Positions 8,232-18,163 are shown, numbered from the stretch's first letter. The stretch is 64,000 bases of DNA from Myxococcales bacterium (GCA_020633315.1 JACKDV010000002.1:248001-312000); one strand, 5' to 3'. A program made the numbers and translations. The notes: a model not told the origin generated them from the letters alone.

Positions 8232-11200
8232 ATGAGCCGAGTTACGCTCACGGGTTTCTACAATGTAGAGCATTTCGCCGACGACGGTGACACCCTGCTG
8301 CTGCGGGCGGTGCAGGGCGATCGCCCCGTGATCCTGCACGTGCTGCCCAAGGGCCAGCTCTCCTCCGAGGACGAGGCGCGGCTGCGCTACGACGTCGATC
8401 TGCGGGCGGGGCTCGACACCCCCGTGGTGATGCGGGCCATCGGCATCGAGTCGCACGGCGCGCGCACCGTGCTGGTGATGGAGGACTTCGGGGGGCGGCC
8501 GCTCTCCAGCATCCTCGCCGAGGGCGAGCCCCCGCTGGAGGAGGCGCTGGAGATCGCGGCGGGGATCGCCCGCGCGATCGGGGAGCTGCACGCCCGCGGC
8601 CTGATCCACAAGAGCATCGAGCCGGCGAGCATCTACGTCAACCGACGCACCGGCGAGGTGAAGCTCTCCAACTTCGCCCTCGCGTCGCGCGTGGGACGGG
8701 AGAGCCCGCGCGTGCTCGGGGTGGGCGAGCTCGGGGGCAAGGCCGCCTACCTGTCGCCGGAGATGACGGGGCGGATGAACCGCGACGTCGACTACCGCAG
8801 CGACCTCTACTCCCTGGGCGTGGTGCTCTACGAGATGCTCACCGGTCGGCTCCCCTTCGAGGGCAACGACCCCATGGCGCTGGTGCACGGCCACATCGCC
8901 CTGGTGCCGCAGGCCCCCCACGTGGTGCTCGGCACGGTGCCGCGCGCGGCCTCCGACGTGGTGATGAAGCTGCTGGCCAAGAACGCCGAGGAGCGCTACC
9001 AGAGCGCCTACGGGGTGGTGGCCGATCTGCGCGAGCAGCTTGCGGCGCTGCGCGAGGGGCGGTCCCTCGTCGGCTTCGAGCCGGGCCGCAGCGACCTCTC
9101 GGGGCGCTTCCAGATCCCGCAGAAGATCTACGGCCGCGATGCCGAGCGCGCGTCGATCGTGGAGTCGTTCCAGCGCGCCGCGGGGGGCATGACCACCCTG
9201 CTGCTCATCACTGGCCACTCCGGCATCGGCAAGTCGACGCTGGTCAGCGCGGTGCACAAGCCGGTGGTCGAGCGCCGCGGCTACTACTCGGCCGGCAAGT
9301 ACCAGCAGCTCAGCTCCAGCCCGTACAGCGGGCTCATCGAGGCGCTGCGGGGCATCTGCCGGCAGATCCTGGGCGAGAGCGACGAGCGGGTGGCGCACTG
9401 GCGCGAGCGCCTGCTCGCCGCCTTCGGCCCCAACGGTCGCGTGCTCGTCGACGTGATCCCCGAGCTCGCGCTCATCGTGGGCCCGCAGCCGCCGGTGCCC
9501 GCGGTCGGCCCCACCGAGTCCCAGAACCGCTTCCGCCTGGTCTTCAGCGGCCTCATCGAGGTGCTCGCGCAGCCCGACCACCCGGTGGTCCTGTTCCTCG
9601 ATGATCTACAGAACGCCGACGTCGCGTCGATCGAGCTGCTCCGCTTCCTGGTGGAGAGCCTGAGCGCGCAGAACCTGCTGCTGGTGGGGGCCTACCGCGA
9701 CAACGAGGTGTCCACCATGCACCCGCTGGCGGTGGCCATCGAGGCCCTGCGGGCCGGGGGCGCCCGCATCGACGCGGTGGTGCTGCGCCCGCTGGGCACG
9801 GCCGACGTGGAGTGCTTCGTGGCCGACGCGGTGGCGGCCGAGCCCGGCTCGCCTGCGGTGCGGGAGCTGGGCGCGCTGGTCTCCCAGCGCACCGAGGGCA
9901 ACCCGTTCCTGGTGGGGCAGCTGCTGCTGTCGCTCAACGACCACGGGCTCATCACCTTCGACGCCGAGGCGGGTCGCTGGCGCTGGGACGTCGAGCGCAT
10001 CCGGGCCGCCCCGGTGAGCGAGAACGTGGCGCGGCTGCTCGCCGAGAAGATCGGGCGCCTGCCCCCGGCCACCCAGCGGGCGCTGCAGCTCGCCACCTGC
10101 TTCGGCAGCGTCTTCGACCTGCAGGAGCTCGCGGAGCTGACGGGGCAGCCGCTGGTGCAGACCAACGCCGACCTGTGGCGGGCGGTGGAGCTCGGCCTCA
10201 TCCGCCCGGTGGGCGACGCCTACAAGTACGTGGGCGAGGGCGAGGGCCCGCTCGCCGACACGCGGGTGACCTACGAGTTCCTCCACGACCGGGTGCTGGA
10301 GGTGACCGCCTCGCTGTTGTCGGACGACGAGCGGGTGGGCACGCACCTTCGGATCGGGCGGATGCTCAAGGCCTCGGTCCCCGCCGACGAGCAGGACGCG
10401 CGGATCTTCGACATCGTCAACCACCTCGATCTGGCCGTGGCGCGGGTGGTGGAGCCGGCCGAGCGACGGGAGCTGGCCGAGCTCAACCTCGCCGCCGGTC
10501 GGCGGGCGCTGGCGGCCAACGCTCACGCGGCGGCGCTGCGCTACCTCGATCACGGCATCGAGCTGCTGCCCCCCGATCCCTGGGACGGAGCCTACGAGCT
10601 CGCGTTCCCGCTGCTGCTGCGGCGGGCCGAGTGTCGCTTCGTGCTGGCGCAGCAGGAGGACCTGCTGGCCGAGCTGGCCGAGCTGGCCGAGCGGGCGCGC
10701 TCCAACCAGGACCGCGACGAGGTGCACGCGCTCAAGGCGATCGTGCACCTCAAGCACGGCCACTTCGACGCGGTGGCCGACGAGACCCGGGCCGCGATCC
10801 GCCTCTACGGCGTGGAGATTCCCCCCGACGAGGCGCTGGCCGAGGCGAGCGCGGCCGAGCTGGGGGCGTTGTTCGGGCTGCTCGCCCAGCGCCCGCTGCC
10901 CACGGTGCTCGACATGCCCGAGGGCACCGACCCGGACCACGCGGCGCGGCTGCGCCTGTACTCGCACATCATCGTGCTGGTGGGCCCGGCGCGCATCGAC
11001 CTGCTCGCGTGGGTGGTGCCAGCGTCGATCCGCGAGACCTTCACCCACGGCCCCACCGCGGGCTCGGCCTCGGCCTTCGCGGCGTTCGGCACCATGGCGG
11101 CGGCGCAGGGGGACTTCGCCTCGGCGCGGGCCTTCGGGGACGTGTCGATGGCCCTCACCGAGCGCTACGACGCGCGCTCGACCCGGGCCCTCAACCTCAA

Positions 11201-13505
11201 CATCAACGCCGGCTTCATCCGCCCGTGGCTGTTCCCCAGCGCCGAATGCCTGCCGCTGCTCGACCGTGCGTACAACGAGGCGCTCGAGTCCGGCATGATC
11301 GGCTACGCGGGCTACATCACCATCTCGCGCACCGCGGTGGCGATCTTCGCCGGGGAGCCGCTCGATCAGCTCATCGAGCGGGCGGTGAGCCGCATCGACT
11401 TCCTCATGCGGCGCCACGAGACCGAGGCGTGCATGGGAATCGCCCTGCACGCGCGCAGCCTCACCCTGCTCCGCGACGGCAAGCTGCCCGCCGACCCGCC
11501 CTGGTACGACGAGGGCTACCTCCTCGCGAGCACCACCAACCCGCAGGGCATGGCCACGGCGTTCAGCCACGCCATGCAGCACGCCTACCTGGTGGGCGAG
11601 CTGCCCGCGGCGCTCGAGTACCTAGGCCGCGCGGCGCCGATGCTGCCCACGCTGGGGGTGCACGTGGAATCGGCGGCGTTTCGCTTCTACCGGGTGCTGG
11701 TCTACGCCGCGGCGTGGCCCGACGCCTCGGCGCAGGAGCAGGAGCAGTGGCGCAGCACCATCGCCGAGGACCGCGCCCAGGCCGAGGTGCTGGCCGAGGT
11801 CTGCCCGGAGAACTTCCTGCACCGCGCGCGGCTCATCGCCGGCGAGGAGGCGCGGCTCGACGGCGATCTGCACCGCGCCGCCGACCTCTACGACGAGGCG
11901 ATCCAGGCCGCGGTGGCGGGCGGCATCGTGCTCGAGCGCGCGGTGGCCAACGAGATCGCCGCGCGCCTGCACATCGCGCGGGGCAAGCCCACCCTGGCGC
12001 GGGCCTACCTGATGGAGGCCCGCGAGGTGTGGGCCCAGTGGGGCGCGCGGGCTCGGGTGGCCTGGCTGGAGGAGCGCTACCCCGAGCTGCTGCCGGCCCG
12101 CGACGCGCCCGCGCGGGCCGAGGCCACCGCCCTCGACGTGCTCACGGTCACCAAGGCGTCGCAGGCCATCTCCGGCGAGATCGTGCTGGAGAACCTGCTG
12201 CGCCGCCTGATGACCACCATGCTCGAGAACGCGGGGGCGCAGCGGGGCATGCTGCTGCTGCTGGGCGACCACCCGCTGGTGGTCGAGGCCGATGCGGGCG
12301 CCGGCTCGGCCCCGGTGATCCACCCGGGCAGCGTCAAGGATCAGGTGGGCGCCGCCGCGACCATCATCCGCTACGTGGAGCGGCTGGGCGAGACCCTGGT
12401 GCTCGGCGATGCCTCGCGCACGGGGCCCTTTGCCCACGATCCCGAGGTGGTGGAGGCGGGGCTGCGCTCGGTGCTCTGCATGCCCATCCACAAGCAGAAG
12501 GTCGCGGTGGGCATCCTCTACCTGGAGAACCGCCTGGTCGCGGATGCCTTCACCCCCGAGCGCTGTCGCGTGCTCGACCTGCTCGCGGCGCAGTCGGCCA
12601 TCTCGCTGGAGAACGCGCACCTGTACGACACGCTGGAGAACCGGGTGCGCGACCGCACCCGCGAGCTCCGCCTGCGCAACTCGGAGCTCAGCCAGGCCCT
12701 CGACCGCCTGCGCGAGACCCAGAAGCAGCTGGTGCTCCAGGAGAAGCTGGCCTCGCTGGGTGCGCTCACCTCGGGCATCGCCCACGAGATCCGCAACCCG
12801 CTCAACTTCGTGATCAACTTCGCCGGCTTCGCCCGGGAGGCGACCACCGAGCTGCGCACCGAGATCGCGGCGGTGGGCGACGTGCTGCCGGCCGAGCGGC
12901 GGGAGCTGGTGCGCGAGCACCTCGACGACATCGGCTTCGACCTGGGCAAGATCGTCGAGCACGGCGAGCGGGCCAACAACATCGTCTCGGCCATGCTCGA
13001 GCACGCTCGGCCGGGCAGCACCGAGCGGGTCGACGTGGACCTCAACGCGCTGGTCAGCGAGTACGCCCGCCTGGCCGTCGAGGGCATGCGCACCCGCGCC
13101 ACGCCGATGGACGTGGGGCTCTCCTTCGATCTACAGCCGCTGCCGCCCGTCCACGTGGTGCGCAGCGAGATCGGGCGGGTGGTGCTCAACCTCGTCAACA
13201 ACGGGGTCCACGCCACGCACGCGCGGGCGCAGGCCCACGGCGGCCCCTCGCCCGAGGTGAGCGTGTCCACCCGCGACCTGGGGGGCGACCGCGTGGAGGT
13301 GCGCATCCGGGACAACGGCGAGGGGGTGCCGGCGGCGGTCCGCGACAAGATCTTCAACCCCTTCTTCACCACCAAGACCGAGGGCACCGGCCTGGGGCTG
13401 TCGATCAGCCACGACGTGATCGTGCAGGGCCACGCGGGCACCCTGACCGTGGAGACCGAGGAGGGCAGCTACACCGAGATGGTCATCCGCATCCCGGTGC
13501 GCTGA
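8232..13505 (+). CDS. Giant hybrid sensor: pseudokinase, AAA-type ATPase, TPR-like region, GAF, histidine kinase
   Basis: This 1757-residue cytoplasmic signalling protein has the architecture of the HstK-like hybrids of cyanobacteria and myxobacteria. In order: a Ser/Thr-kinase fold (about 8-265), an AAA/NACHT-like ATPase (Walker A GHSGIGKST with Lys334; Walker B VVLFLDD), a long helical TPR-like region (about 600-1300), a GAF domain (about 1310-1460) and a histidine kinase. The last has H-box AHEIRNP with His1518, N-box LVNNGVHA, G1 IRDNGEG and G2 GTGLGLSI. The histidine kinase looks intact. The N-terminal kinase looks dead: His36 replaces the beta-3 Lys, HKS (126-128) replaces HRD, and NFA (147-149) replaces DFG. 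It may therefore be a binding or regulatory module. No response regulator lies nearby, so the partner is encoded elsewhere. Confidence 0.92.
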   Translation: MSRVTLTGFYNVEHFADDGDTLLLRAVQGDRPVILHVLPKGQLSSEDEARLRYDVDLRAGLDTPVVMRAIGIESHGARTVLVMEDFGGRPLSSILAEGEPPLEEALEIAAGIARAIGELHARGLIHKSIEPASIYVNRRTGEVKLSNFALASRVGRESPRVLGVGELGGKAAYLSPEMTGRMNRDVDYRSDLYSLGVVLYEMLTGRLPFEGNDPMALVHGHIALVPQAPHVVLGTVPRAASDVVMKLLAKNAEERYQSAYGVVADLREQLAALREGRSLVGFEPGRSDLSGRFQIPQKIYGRDAERASIVESFQRAAGGMTTLLLITGHSGIGKSTLVSAVHKPVVERRGYYSAGKYQQLSSSPYSGLIEALRGICRQILGESDERVAHWRERLLAAFGPNGRVLVDVIPELALIVGPQPPVPAVGPTESQNRFRLVFSGLIEVLAQPDHPVVLFLDDLQNADVASIELLRFLVESLSAQNLLLVGAYRDNEVSTMHPLAVAIEALRAGGARIDAVVLRPLGTADVECFVADAVAAEPGSPAVRELGALVSQRTEGNPFLVGQLLLSLNDHGLITFDAEAGRWRWDVERIRAAPVSENVARLLAEKIGRLPPATQRALQLATCFGSVFDLQELAELTGQPLVQTNADLWRAVELGLIRPVGDAYKYVGEGEGPLADTRVTYEFLHDRVLEVTASLLSDDERVGTHLRIGRMLKASVPADEQDARIFDIVNHLDLAVARVVEPAERRELAELNLAAGRRALAANAHAAALRYLDHGIELLPPDPWDGAYELAFPLLLRRAECRFVLAQQEDLLAELAELAERARSNQDRDEVHALKAIVHLKHGHFDAVADETRAAIRLYGVEIPPDEALAEASAAELGALFGLLAQRPLPTVLDMPEGTDPDHAARLRLYSHIIVLVGPARIDLLAWVVPASIRETFTHGPTAGSASAFAAFGTMAAAQGDFASARAFGDVSMALTERYDARSTRALNLNINAGFIRPWLFPSAECLPLLDRAYNEALESGMIGYAGYITISRTAVAIFAGEPLDQLIERAVSRIDFLMRRHETEACMGIALHARSLTLLRDGKLPADPPWYDEGYLLASTTNPQGMATAFSHAMQHAYLVGELPAALEYLGRAAPMLPTLGVHVESAAFRFYRVLVYAAAWPDASAQEQEQWRSTIAEDRAQAEVLAEVCPENFLHRARLIAGEEARLDGDLHRAADLYDEAIQAAVAGGIVLERAVANEIAARLHIARGKPTLARAYLMEAREVWAQWGARARVAWLEERYPELLPARDAPARAEATALDVLTVTKASQAISGEIVLENLLRRLMTTMLENAGAQRGMLLLLGDHPLVVEADAGAGSAPVIHPGSVKDQVGAAATIIRYVERLGETLVLGDASRTGPFAHDPEVVEAGLRSVLCMPIHKQKVAVGILYLENRLVADAFTPERCRVLDLLAAQSAISLENAHLYDTLENRVRDRTRELRLRNSELSQALDRLRETQKQLVLQEKLASLGALTSGIAHEIRNPLNFVINFAGFAREATTELRTEIAAVGDVLPAERRELVREHLDDIGFDLGKIVEHGERANNIVSAMLEHARPGSTERVDVDLNALVSEYARLAVEGMRTRATPMDVGLSFDLQPLPPVHVVRSEIGRVVLNLVNNGVHATHARAQAHGGPSPEVSVSTRDLGGDRVEVRIRDNGEGVPAAVRDKIFNPFFTTKTEGTGLGLSISHDVIVQGHAGTLTVETEEGSYTEMVIRIPVR

Positions 13506-13511
13506 CGGGGC

Positions 13512-14567
13512 TCAGCTCCAGGCGCTCTCCAGCCACGTGACGACCCCACCTCGGAAGGTCGGGTCGCTCCAGATCTCGTCGGCCTGCTTGTCGAGCTCCT
13601 TGATGAGACAGCGCTCGGGCAGCAGCAGAAGCCCGAGGAAGCTCTTGATCTGGTTCATGGCCGGGTTGACGCGGAGGTACTGCTGCAGCGGCAGGAGCAT
13701 GCGGCACTCGTAGTCGACGGTGTCGATCTGCCCCTGGTAGAGCATCTGCGCGAGCAGCAGGGGGCGCAGGGGCAGCCACTGGATCCAGCCCCAGCTCAGG
13801 TCGCGGAAGGCGAGGCACTTGGGCACGAAGCCGTCGACGATGCGCTGGCGTGCCTGCTGCGAGAAGCTCGCCCCGAGGGACATCACGCGCAGCTGCTCGA
13901 GTTCTTCGGGAATCGGCGTCCCGCCATTGCCGCCGTGCAGCCAGTCGGCGGTGTGCGCGATGGCGACGAGGGTGGGGTTGGTGGCGGCGAGGGAGCCGTC
14001 GACCAGGATGCGGTCGCCCAGGGGCGTCTCCTCGCGGTTGAGCGGGAGGGCCAGGGGGGCCGCGCTCGAGGCCATCGCGGCCTCTACGATCGAGACGTCG
14101 CCGTGGTACACGGGGCTCGGGGGGCTCGGGGGGCTCGGGGGCTCCATGTTGGTGAAGATGTGGGGCTTCCAGTCCTTCACGCCGAACGAGAGCGCGAGGA
14201 CGTTGCTGCTCACCTGGCTCAGCGGCGTGTCGTCGAGGTACTTGGCCAGGGTCTTGGCGTAGGTGCAGCTTCCGTGCAGGGGGAGCCACCCGGTGGCGAA
14301 GCGCAGCAGCTTCCACAACCGCAGCTGGAAGATCGGGATGACTGCGTTGGAGAAGTCGATCGCATCCTGGATCACGCCGAGGTTCTTGTCGTGGTCCTGG
14401 GTGCGGTGCTGGCCGAGGTACAGGGCCATCAGCGCGCCGTTGGACACGCCGGCGAAGACGTCCGTGTTGGCGAGGAACCCCGGGTATGCCTGCTCGTAGC
14501 GGAGCACCAGACGGATCTGCAGGGCCGCCGCCACGGCGCCGTCGAAGGAGAGGATTCTGGTGGGCAT
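13512..14567 (-). CDS. Patatin-like phospholipase-family protein
   Basis: This 351-residue protein carries the patatin nucleophile motif GVSNG (Ser42) and an Asp-bearing VDGSLAATNP segment near residue 190 matching the D-G-[GA] box. Both point to a Ser-Asp dyad acyl hydrolase acting on phospholipids or other lipids. The N-terminal oxyanion loop, normally DGGGxRG, reads DGAVAAA, so activity may be altered. A Ser-Pro-Pro repeat lies around residue 145. It starts 21 nt after the P450 stop on the same strand, suggesting one transcript with the P450 and WD40 genes. It ends 6 nt from the convergent sensor kinase. Confidence 0.78.
   Translation of the reverse strand: MPTRILSFDGAVAAALQIRLVLRYEQAYPGFLANTDVFAGVSNGALMALYLGQHRTQDHDKNLGVIQDAIDFSNAVIPIFQLRLWKLLRFATGWLPLHGSCTYAKTLAKYLDDTPLSQVSSNVLALSFGVKDWKPHIFTNMEPPSPPSPPSPVYHGDVSIVEAAMASSAAPLALPLNREETPLGDRILVDGSLAATNPTLVAIAHTADWLHGGNGGTPIPEELEQLRVMSLGASFSQQARQRIVDGFVPKCLAFRDLSWGWIQWLPLRPLLLAQMLYQGQIDTVDYECRMLLPLQQYLRVNPAMNQIKSFLGLLLLPERCLIKELDKQADEIWSDPTFRGGVVTWLESAWS
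14112..14145 (-). repeat. 9-bp tandem repeat inside the patatin-like gene
   Basis: The unit GGGGCTCGG (plus strand) is repeated 3.7 times and encodes consecutive Ser-Pro-Pro triplets. It is in frame, so a change in copy number would alter only linker length. Confidence 0.8.
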
Positions 14568-14588
14568 GGGGTGTCTCGTTGATGGTCG

Positions 14589-16052
14589 TCAGCCGAGCTC
14601 GACGAGCTCGTGTACGTCGCCTGGGACCGCCTCGGGGGCGGGGAGCGCGTCGCCGGGCGCCATGATCCGCATGGGGAGGCCGTAGCGGGGTCCCATGGTC
14701 ACGCCGGCCACCTTGCGCGAGACCTTCGCGCCGCTCACCAGCGACGGGCGGATGCGCGAGAGCAGCATGGGCAGCACCACCCGCAGGGTCTGGGAGGCGA
14801 AGCCCGCCCCGATGCACATGCGCGGGCCGGCGCCGAAGGGCAGGTACTCGTAGAGCGTGGGCTGGCGCCCCTCCCAGCGCTCGGGGCGGAAGCGCTTGGG
14901 CTCGGGGAACACCTCGGGCAGGCGGTGCGAGATCAGCGGGCTGAGGATCACGCTGGCGCCCTCGGGCAGCTCGTGGCCGCCCAGCTCGAAGGGCGCGGTG
15001 GCGCGGCGGAAGAACATGAACGGGGTGGCGGGGAACAGCCGCTGGCTCTCCTTGATCACCGCGTCGAGCCGCGGCATGGAGCCGAGCTGGTCCGCGGTGG
15101 GCGGGGCGCCCCGCAGGGTGGCCTCGATCTCCTCGCCGAGCTCCTGCATCACGCGGGGGTGCTGCGAGAGCAGGAACAGCGTCCACGACAGGGTGAACGC
15201 GGTGGTCTCGTGCCCGGCGATGAACAGCAGCGCGGCCTGGCCCACCAGCTCGCCGTCGGTGAGCGAGCCGTCCTCGTCGTCGTGGGCGTCGATGAGGGCC
15301 GAGAGCACGTCGGCACCCCCGGGGTGGTGCCGGCGGCGGGCCACCAGGGCGCGCAGCGAGTCCTCGAGCTCGCTCGCCGTCTGCAGGAAGCGACGGTAGG
15401 GGGTGCCCGGCAGCGAGTAGGGGAACATGATCGCGCCCGGCGAGAGCAAGGCCTTGGTGTAGCGGCCGGCGAGCACCCCCACGTGGGGCGTGCCCGGCTC
15501 GGGCTCCACCCCGAACAGGCAGCGCAGCGCCACGTGCATCGAGAGCTCGACCATCGCGGCGGCGAGGTCCACCGTCGCCCCCGGCTCGATGCGGGCGAGC
15601 GCCTGCTCGGTGACGTCGACGATGTCGGGGAGGTAGCGCTCGATCCTCCCCTTGGCGAAGGCCGGCATCATCAGGCGGCGATTTCGGCGGTGGGTCTCGC
15701 CGTTGGTGCTGATGAGCGATTGCCCGAGGCGCATCGGCGCGCTGTCGGGGGGCACCGGGATCGGGATCTCGGACCAGTGGTGGAAGAGGCGGGTGTCCGA
15801 GAGGACGGCGCGGTTGTGCTCGCCGCCGAAGGCGACCAGCATGGCGGGATCGCGATCGGCGATGGCGACCAGGTTGCCGAAGCGCTGCTGCAGCGAGAGC
15901 ATCGTGCCGATCGGCTCTCGGAAGAACGAGAGCACGTTGCCCAGCGTGCCCATCACGGCGGCCCGCTTCGGCCCCCGGATGTCGGTGGGCGGGAGCTTGG
16001 GCAACTTCAGCACCGACGGAGTATCGTCCAACTCGCTGGGGTTGGGAACCAC
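14589..16052 (-). CDS. Cytochrome P450
   Basis: This 487-residue protein shows all P450 hallmarks: the I-helix AGHETT for oxygen activation, the K-helix ExxR in KESQR, and the haem loop FGAGPRMCIG, whose Cys413 is the axial ligand. There is no N-terminal membrane anchor, so it should be soluble and need separate ferredoxin/reductase partners, none of which is encoded nearby. The annotated start is a GTG 36 nt after the WD40 lipoprotein stop; an in-frame ATG about 33 codons later is possible. The likely operon is WD40 lipoprotein, P450, patatin-like protein. Fatty acids or a lipid would suit the patatin neighbour, but that is only inference. Confidence 0.93.
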   Translation of the reverse strand: MVPNPSELDDTPSVLKLPKLPPTDIRGPKRAAVMGTLGNVLSFFREPIGTMLSLQQRFGNLVAIADRDPAMLVAFGGEHNRAVLSDTRLFHHWSEIPIPVPPDSAPMRLGQSLISTNGETHRRNRRLMMPAFAKGRIERYLPDIVDVTEQALARIEPGATVDLAAAMVELSMHVALRCLFGVEPEPGTPHVGVLAGRYTKALLSPGAIMFPYSLPGTPYRRFLQTASELEDSLRALVARRRHHPGGADVLSALIDAHDDEDGSLTDGELVGQAALLFIAGHETTAFTLSWTLFLLSQHPRVMQELGEEIEATLRGAPPTADQLGSMPRLDAVIKESQRLFPATPFMFFRRATAPFELGGHELPEGASVILSPLISHRLPEVFPEPKRFRPERWEGRQPTLYEYLPFGAGPRMCIGAGFASQTLRVVLPMLLSRIRPSLVSGAKVSRKVAGVTMGPRYGLPMRIMAPGDALPAPEAVPGDVHELVELG

Positions 16053-16088
16053 GGCGACGAGCCCGGGCGTACGGGGTTGGGCCGGTTG

Positions 16089-18026
16089 CTAGCGCAGCCT
16101 CCACAGCCGCAGACCGCCCAGCCAGTCGCCGCTGACCAGCCAGTCGCCCGTGTGATCGAACGCGAGCGCCGAGACGGGGCCCGCGTGCCCGCCCTGATCG
16201 TCGAGCAGCTCGCCCGCCGGCAGCGACCACAGCCGCACCGCTCCCGAGAGGTGCCCCGACGCCAGCCAGCGGCCGTCGAGCGACACGGCGAGGCTCATCG
16301 GATGATCGAGGGGGAGCCCGGTGCCCTCGAACAGCTCGGCGACCTGCGGTGCGTCGCCCGTGAAGGTCCATCGCTGGAGCTCGTCGCTCGGCGAGGCCAC
16401 GAGCAGGCCGCCGTCGCGATCGAAGCGCAGCTCGGTGACCCCGGGGATCCGCCGCGGCAGCTCGAACAGCAGCGCCGGCCTCCCCGAGCCCAGCCCCCAC
16501 AGCCGCACGCGCTCGTCCACGTCGCCGGCGGTGGCGAGGTGCTGACCGTCGTACGACAGGGCCAGGGCCGAGATCCCGTGGGAGTGCAGTCGCCAGCGCT
16601 GCGGCTCGGTCAGGGGGGGAGGGGAGAGGGCGACCACGTCGAGCACGAACGCATCGCCCATGCCGTCGCTCAGCGCCAGGCGAGCATCGTCGCCCGAGAA
16701 CGCGGCGTGTCGGACCTCGGTCCTCCTCCACGGCACGGGCTCCGGCTGATCGGGCCGGGCCGGCAGGTGGTGCAGGAAGGGCGCCATGCCGGCGGAGGAA
16801 TTGGCCTCGAGCATCATCCGGCCGGAGCTCGCCACCGCCAGCGTGGGCACGGCGGGCTCGGGATGGGCCACGAAGGCGCCGTCGGTGCCCCAGCGCAGGC
16901 GACGGCCGCTGCGGTCCTCGGAGAGCACGGTGGTGGGCCCCAGGAACGCCACCCACCGCAGCGCCTGGACGTGTCCCCGGCGCAGCGCGGTGGGGCCCAC
17001 GAGCGCATGGGGGAGGAGCTGCCCGTCGTCGGTGCCGACGAGCAGGCGCGTGCCGCCGTCGTAGCTCGCCAGCGCGCTCGGGGGCCGATCGAAGGGAGGA
17101 AGGCTCGCCTCGGGCTGGCCGTTGGGGAGATCCCAGATCGACACCGCCGTGGAGGCGAGCGAGTGCGAGATCACGGCTCGTCGACCGCCGGGCAGCAGCT
17201 CGAGCGCCATCACGGAGCCGCCCTGGCTGCGGATCCTCCCGATGGGGTCGCCGGAGGGCAGCGCCCACGCCCGCACCTCGAGGTTGGACTGGGCGGCCGC
17301 GATCCCCTGGCCGCGCTCGTCGATCGACAAGAGCGTGACCCGAGCGCCTCCGCCCCCGAGCACCCGCTGCGGCCGACGACCGTTGGGGGACCACAGCTCC
17401 ACCCGGCCCAGGCGCGTGCCCACGGCGATCCGATCGGAGCTGGGATCCACGGCCAGCGCGGTGGCCTCCGTGCGTCGCCGGATGGTCCCGCGCGTGGCCC
17501 CGTCGAAGGAGAAGCGGCGGATCGTCCCGGTGGTCCATCCGGCGGTGATCACCTCGTCGTCGCGCACGGCCACCCAGGCGGGCTCGCCCACGCTCCAGCT
17601 CGCGCGGCGGGTGGCCGTGGGCACGTCCCACGCCTCGAGGGTGCCCTCGCCATCGCACAAGACCGCGAGCGAGGCATCGGGCGTGGCCGCGAAGGAGACC
17701 AGCGGGGTCTCGCCCAGCCGCGGCCCGGGGTGCCCCGCGGCGAGGTCCCATGCGTGCAGCACGGGACCGCGGCGGCCGTGCTCGGCCACGGCGACCAGCG
17801 CGGTGCGGCCCCCTCGATCCACCGCGAGCCAACGGGCGGGCCCGCCGGTGGCCAGCGGGGGATCGCCCAGCCATCGCTGCAGCACCAGCCGGGGCCCGGG
17901 CTCGACGAGCTCGGGCTTCGGCGGGGTGGCTCGGGTCTCGAGCGCGGGCGGCTCGACCGGAGTCACGCGAGGCGAGGCGGTGTGGCATGCGAGACCCAAC
18001 CCCGCCACCAAGAGCCCGCGTCGCAT
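16089..18026 (-). CDS. WD40-like beta-propeller lipoprotein
   Basis: This 645-residue protein begins with a short signal peptide ending in a lipobox-like GLACHT, so it is probably exported and lipid-anchored. The body is a series of roughly 40-residue WD40-style blades (for example HAGPVSALAFDHTGDWLVSGD), enough for one or two propellers and no catalytic domain. Such proteins act as protein-binding platforms. It is first in a minus-strand run followed by the P450 and patatin-like genes. A TATTGT box lies 30 nt upstream of the ATG. The ligand is unknown. Confidence 0.85.
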   Translation of the reverse strand: MRRGLLVAGLGLACHTASPRVTPVEPPALETRATPPKPELVEPGPRLVLQRWLGDPPLATGGPARWLAVDRGGRTALVAVAEHGRRGPVLHAWDLAAGHPGPRLGETPLVSFAATPDASLAVLCDGEGTLEAWDVPTATRRASWSVGEPAWVAVRDDEVITAGWTTGTIRRFSFDGATRGTIRRRTEATALAVDPSSDRIAVGTRLGRVELWSPNGRRPQRVLGGGGARVTLLSIDERGQGIAAAQSNLEVRAWALPSGDPIGRIRSQGGSVMALELLPGGRRAVISHSLASTAVSIWDLPNGQPEASLPPFDRPPSALASYDGGTRLLVGTDDGQLLPHALVGPTALRRGHVQALRWVAFLGPTTVLSEDRSGRRLRWGTDGAFVAHPEPAVPTLAVASSGRMMLEANSSAGMAPFLHHLPARPDQPEPVPWRRTEVRHAAFSGDDARLALSDGMGDAFVLDVVALSPPPLTEPQRWRLHSHGISALALSYDGQHLATAGDVDERVRLWGLGSGRPALLFELPRRIPGVTELRFDRDGGLLVASPSDELQRWTFTGDAPQVAELFEGTGLPLDHPMSLAVSLDGRWLASGHLSGAVRLWSLPAGELLDDQGGHAGPVSALAFDHTGDWLVSGDWLGGLRLWRLR

Positions 18027-18056
18027 GGCTCCTCGTACCCCGTGGGCCGTCGCTCG

Positions 18057-18062
18057 ACAATA
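18057..18062 (-). promoter_or_regulatory. Candidate -10 element for the WD40-P450-patatin run
   Basis: On the minus strand TATTGT ends 30 nt before the ATG at 18026, in the AT-richer core of the divergent spacer. No clear -35 is seen. Confidence 0.35.
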
Positions 18063-18063
18063 T

Positions 18064-18087
18064 GCTCGAGTCGGTGGCTCGAGTCGG
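18064..18087. repeat. Direct repeat GCTCGAGTCGG x2 in the divergent spacer
   Basis: Two copies of an 11-bp word start 13 bp apart, each containing the palindrome CTCGAG. They sit between the divergent candidate -10 boxes of the WD40 lipoprotein and the 18209 gene, a typical operator position. A regulator is not identified. Confidence 0.45.
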
Positions 18088-18163
18088 CGATGCCTGCGCC
18101 CGAATCGGCCTGGAGCCTCGCAGCGGGCCTGGGCCCGTGATCCCGAGCCACCACGCGGCCGCT

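Noticed and set aside
7047..9581. 844-codon frame running into the kinase gene antisense
   Set aside because: Only the 360 residues from 8129 match a nitroreductase; upstream part is antisense of the hybrid sensor gene.
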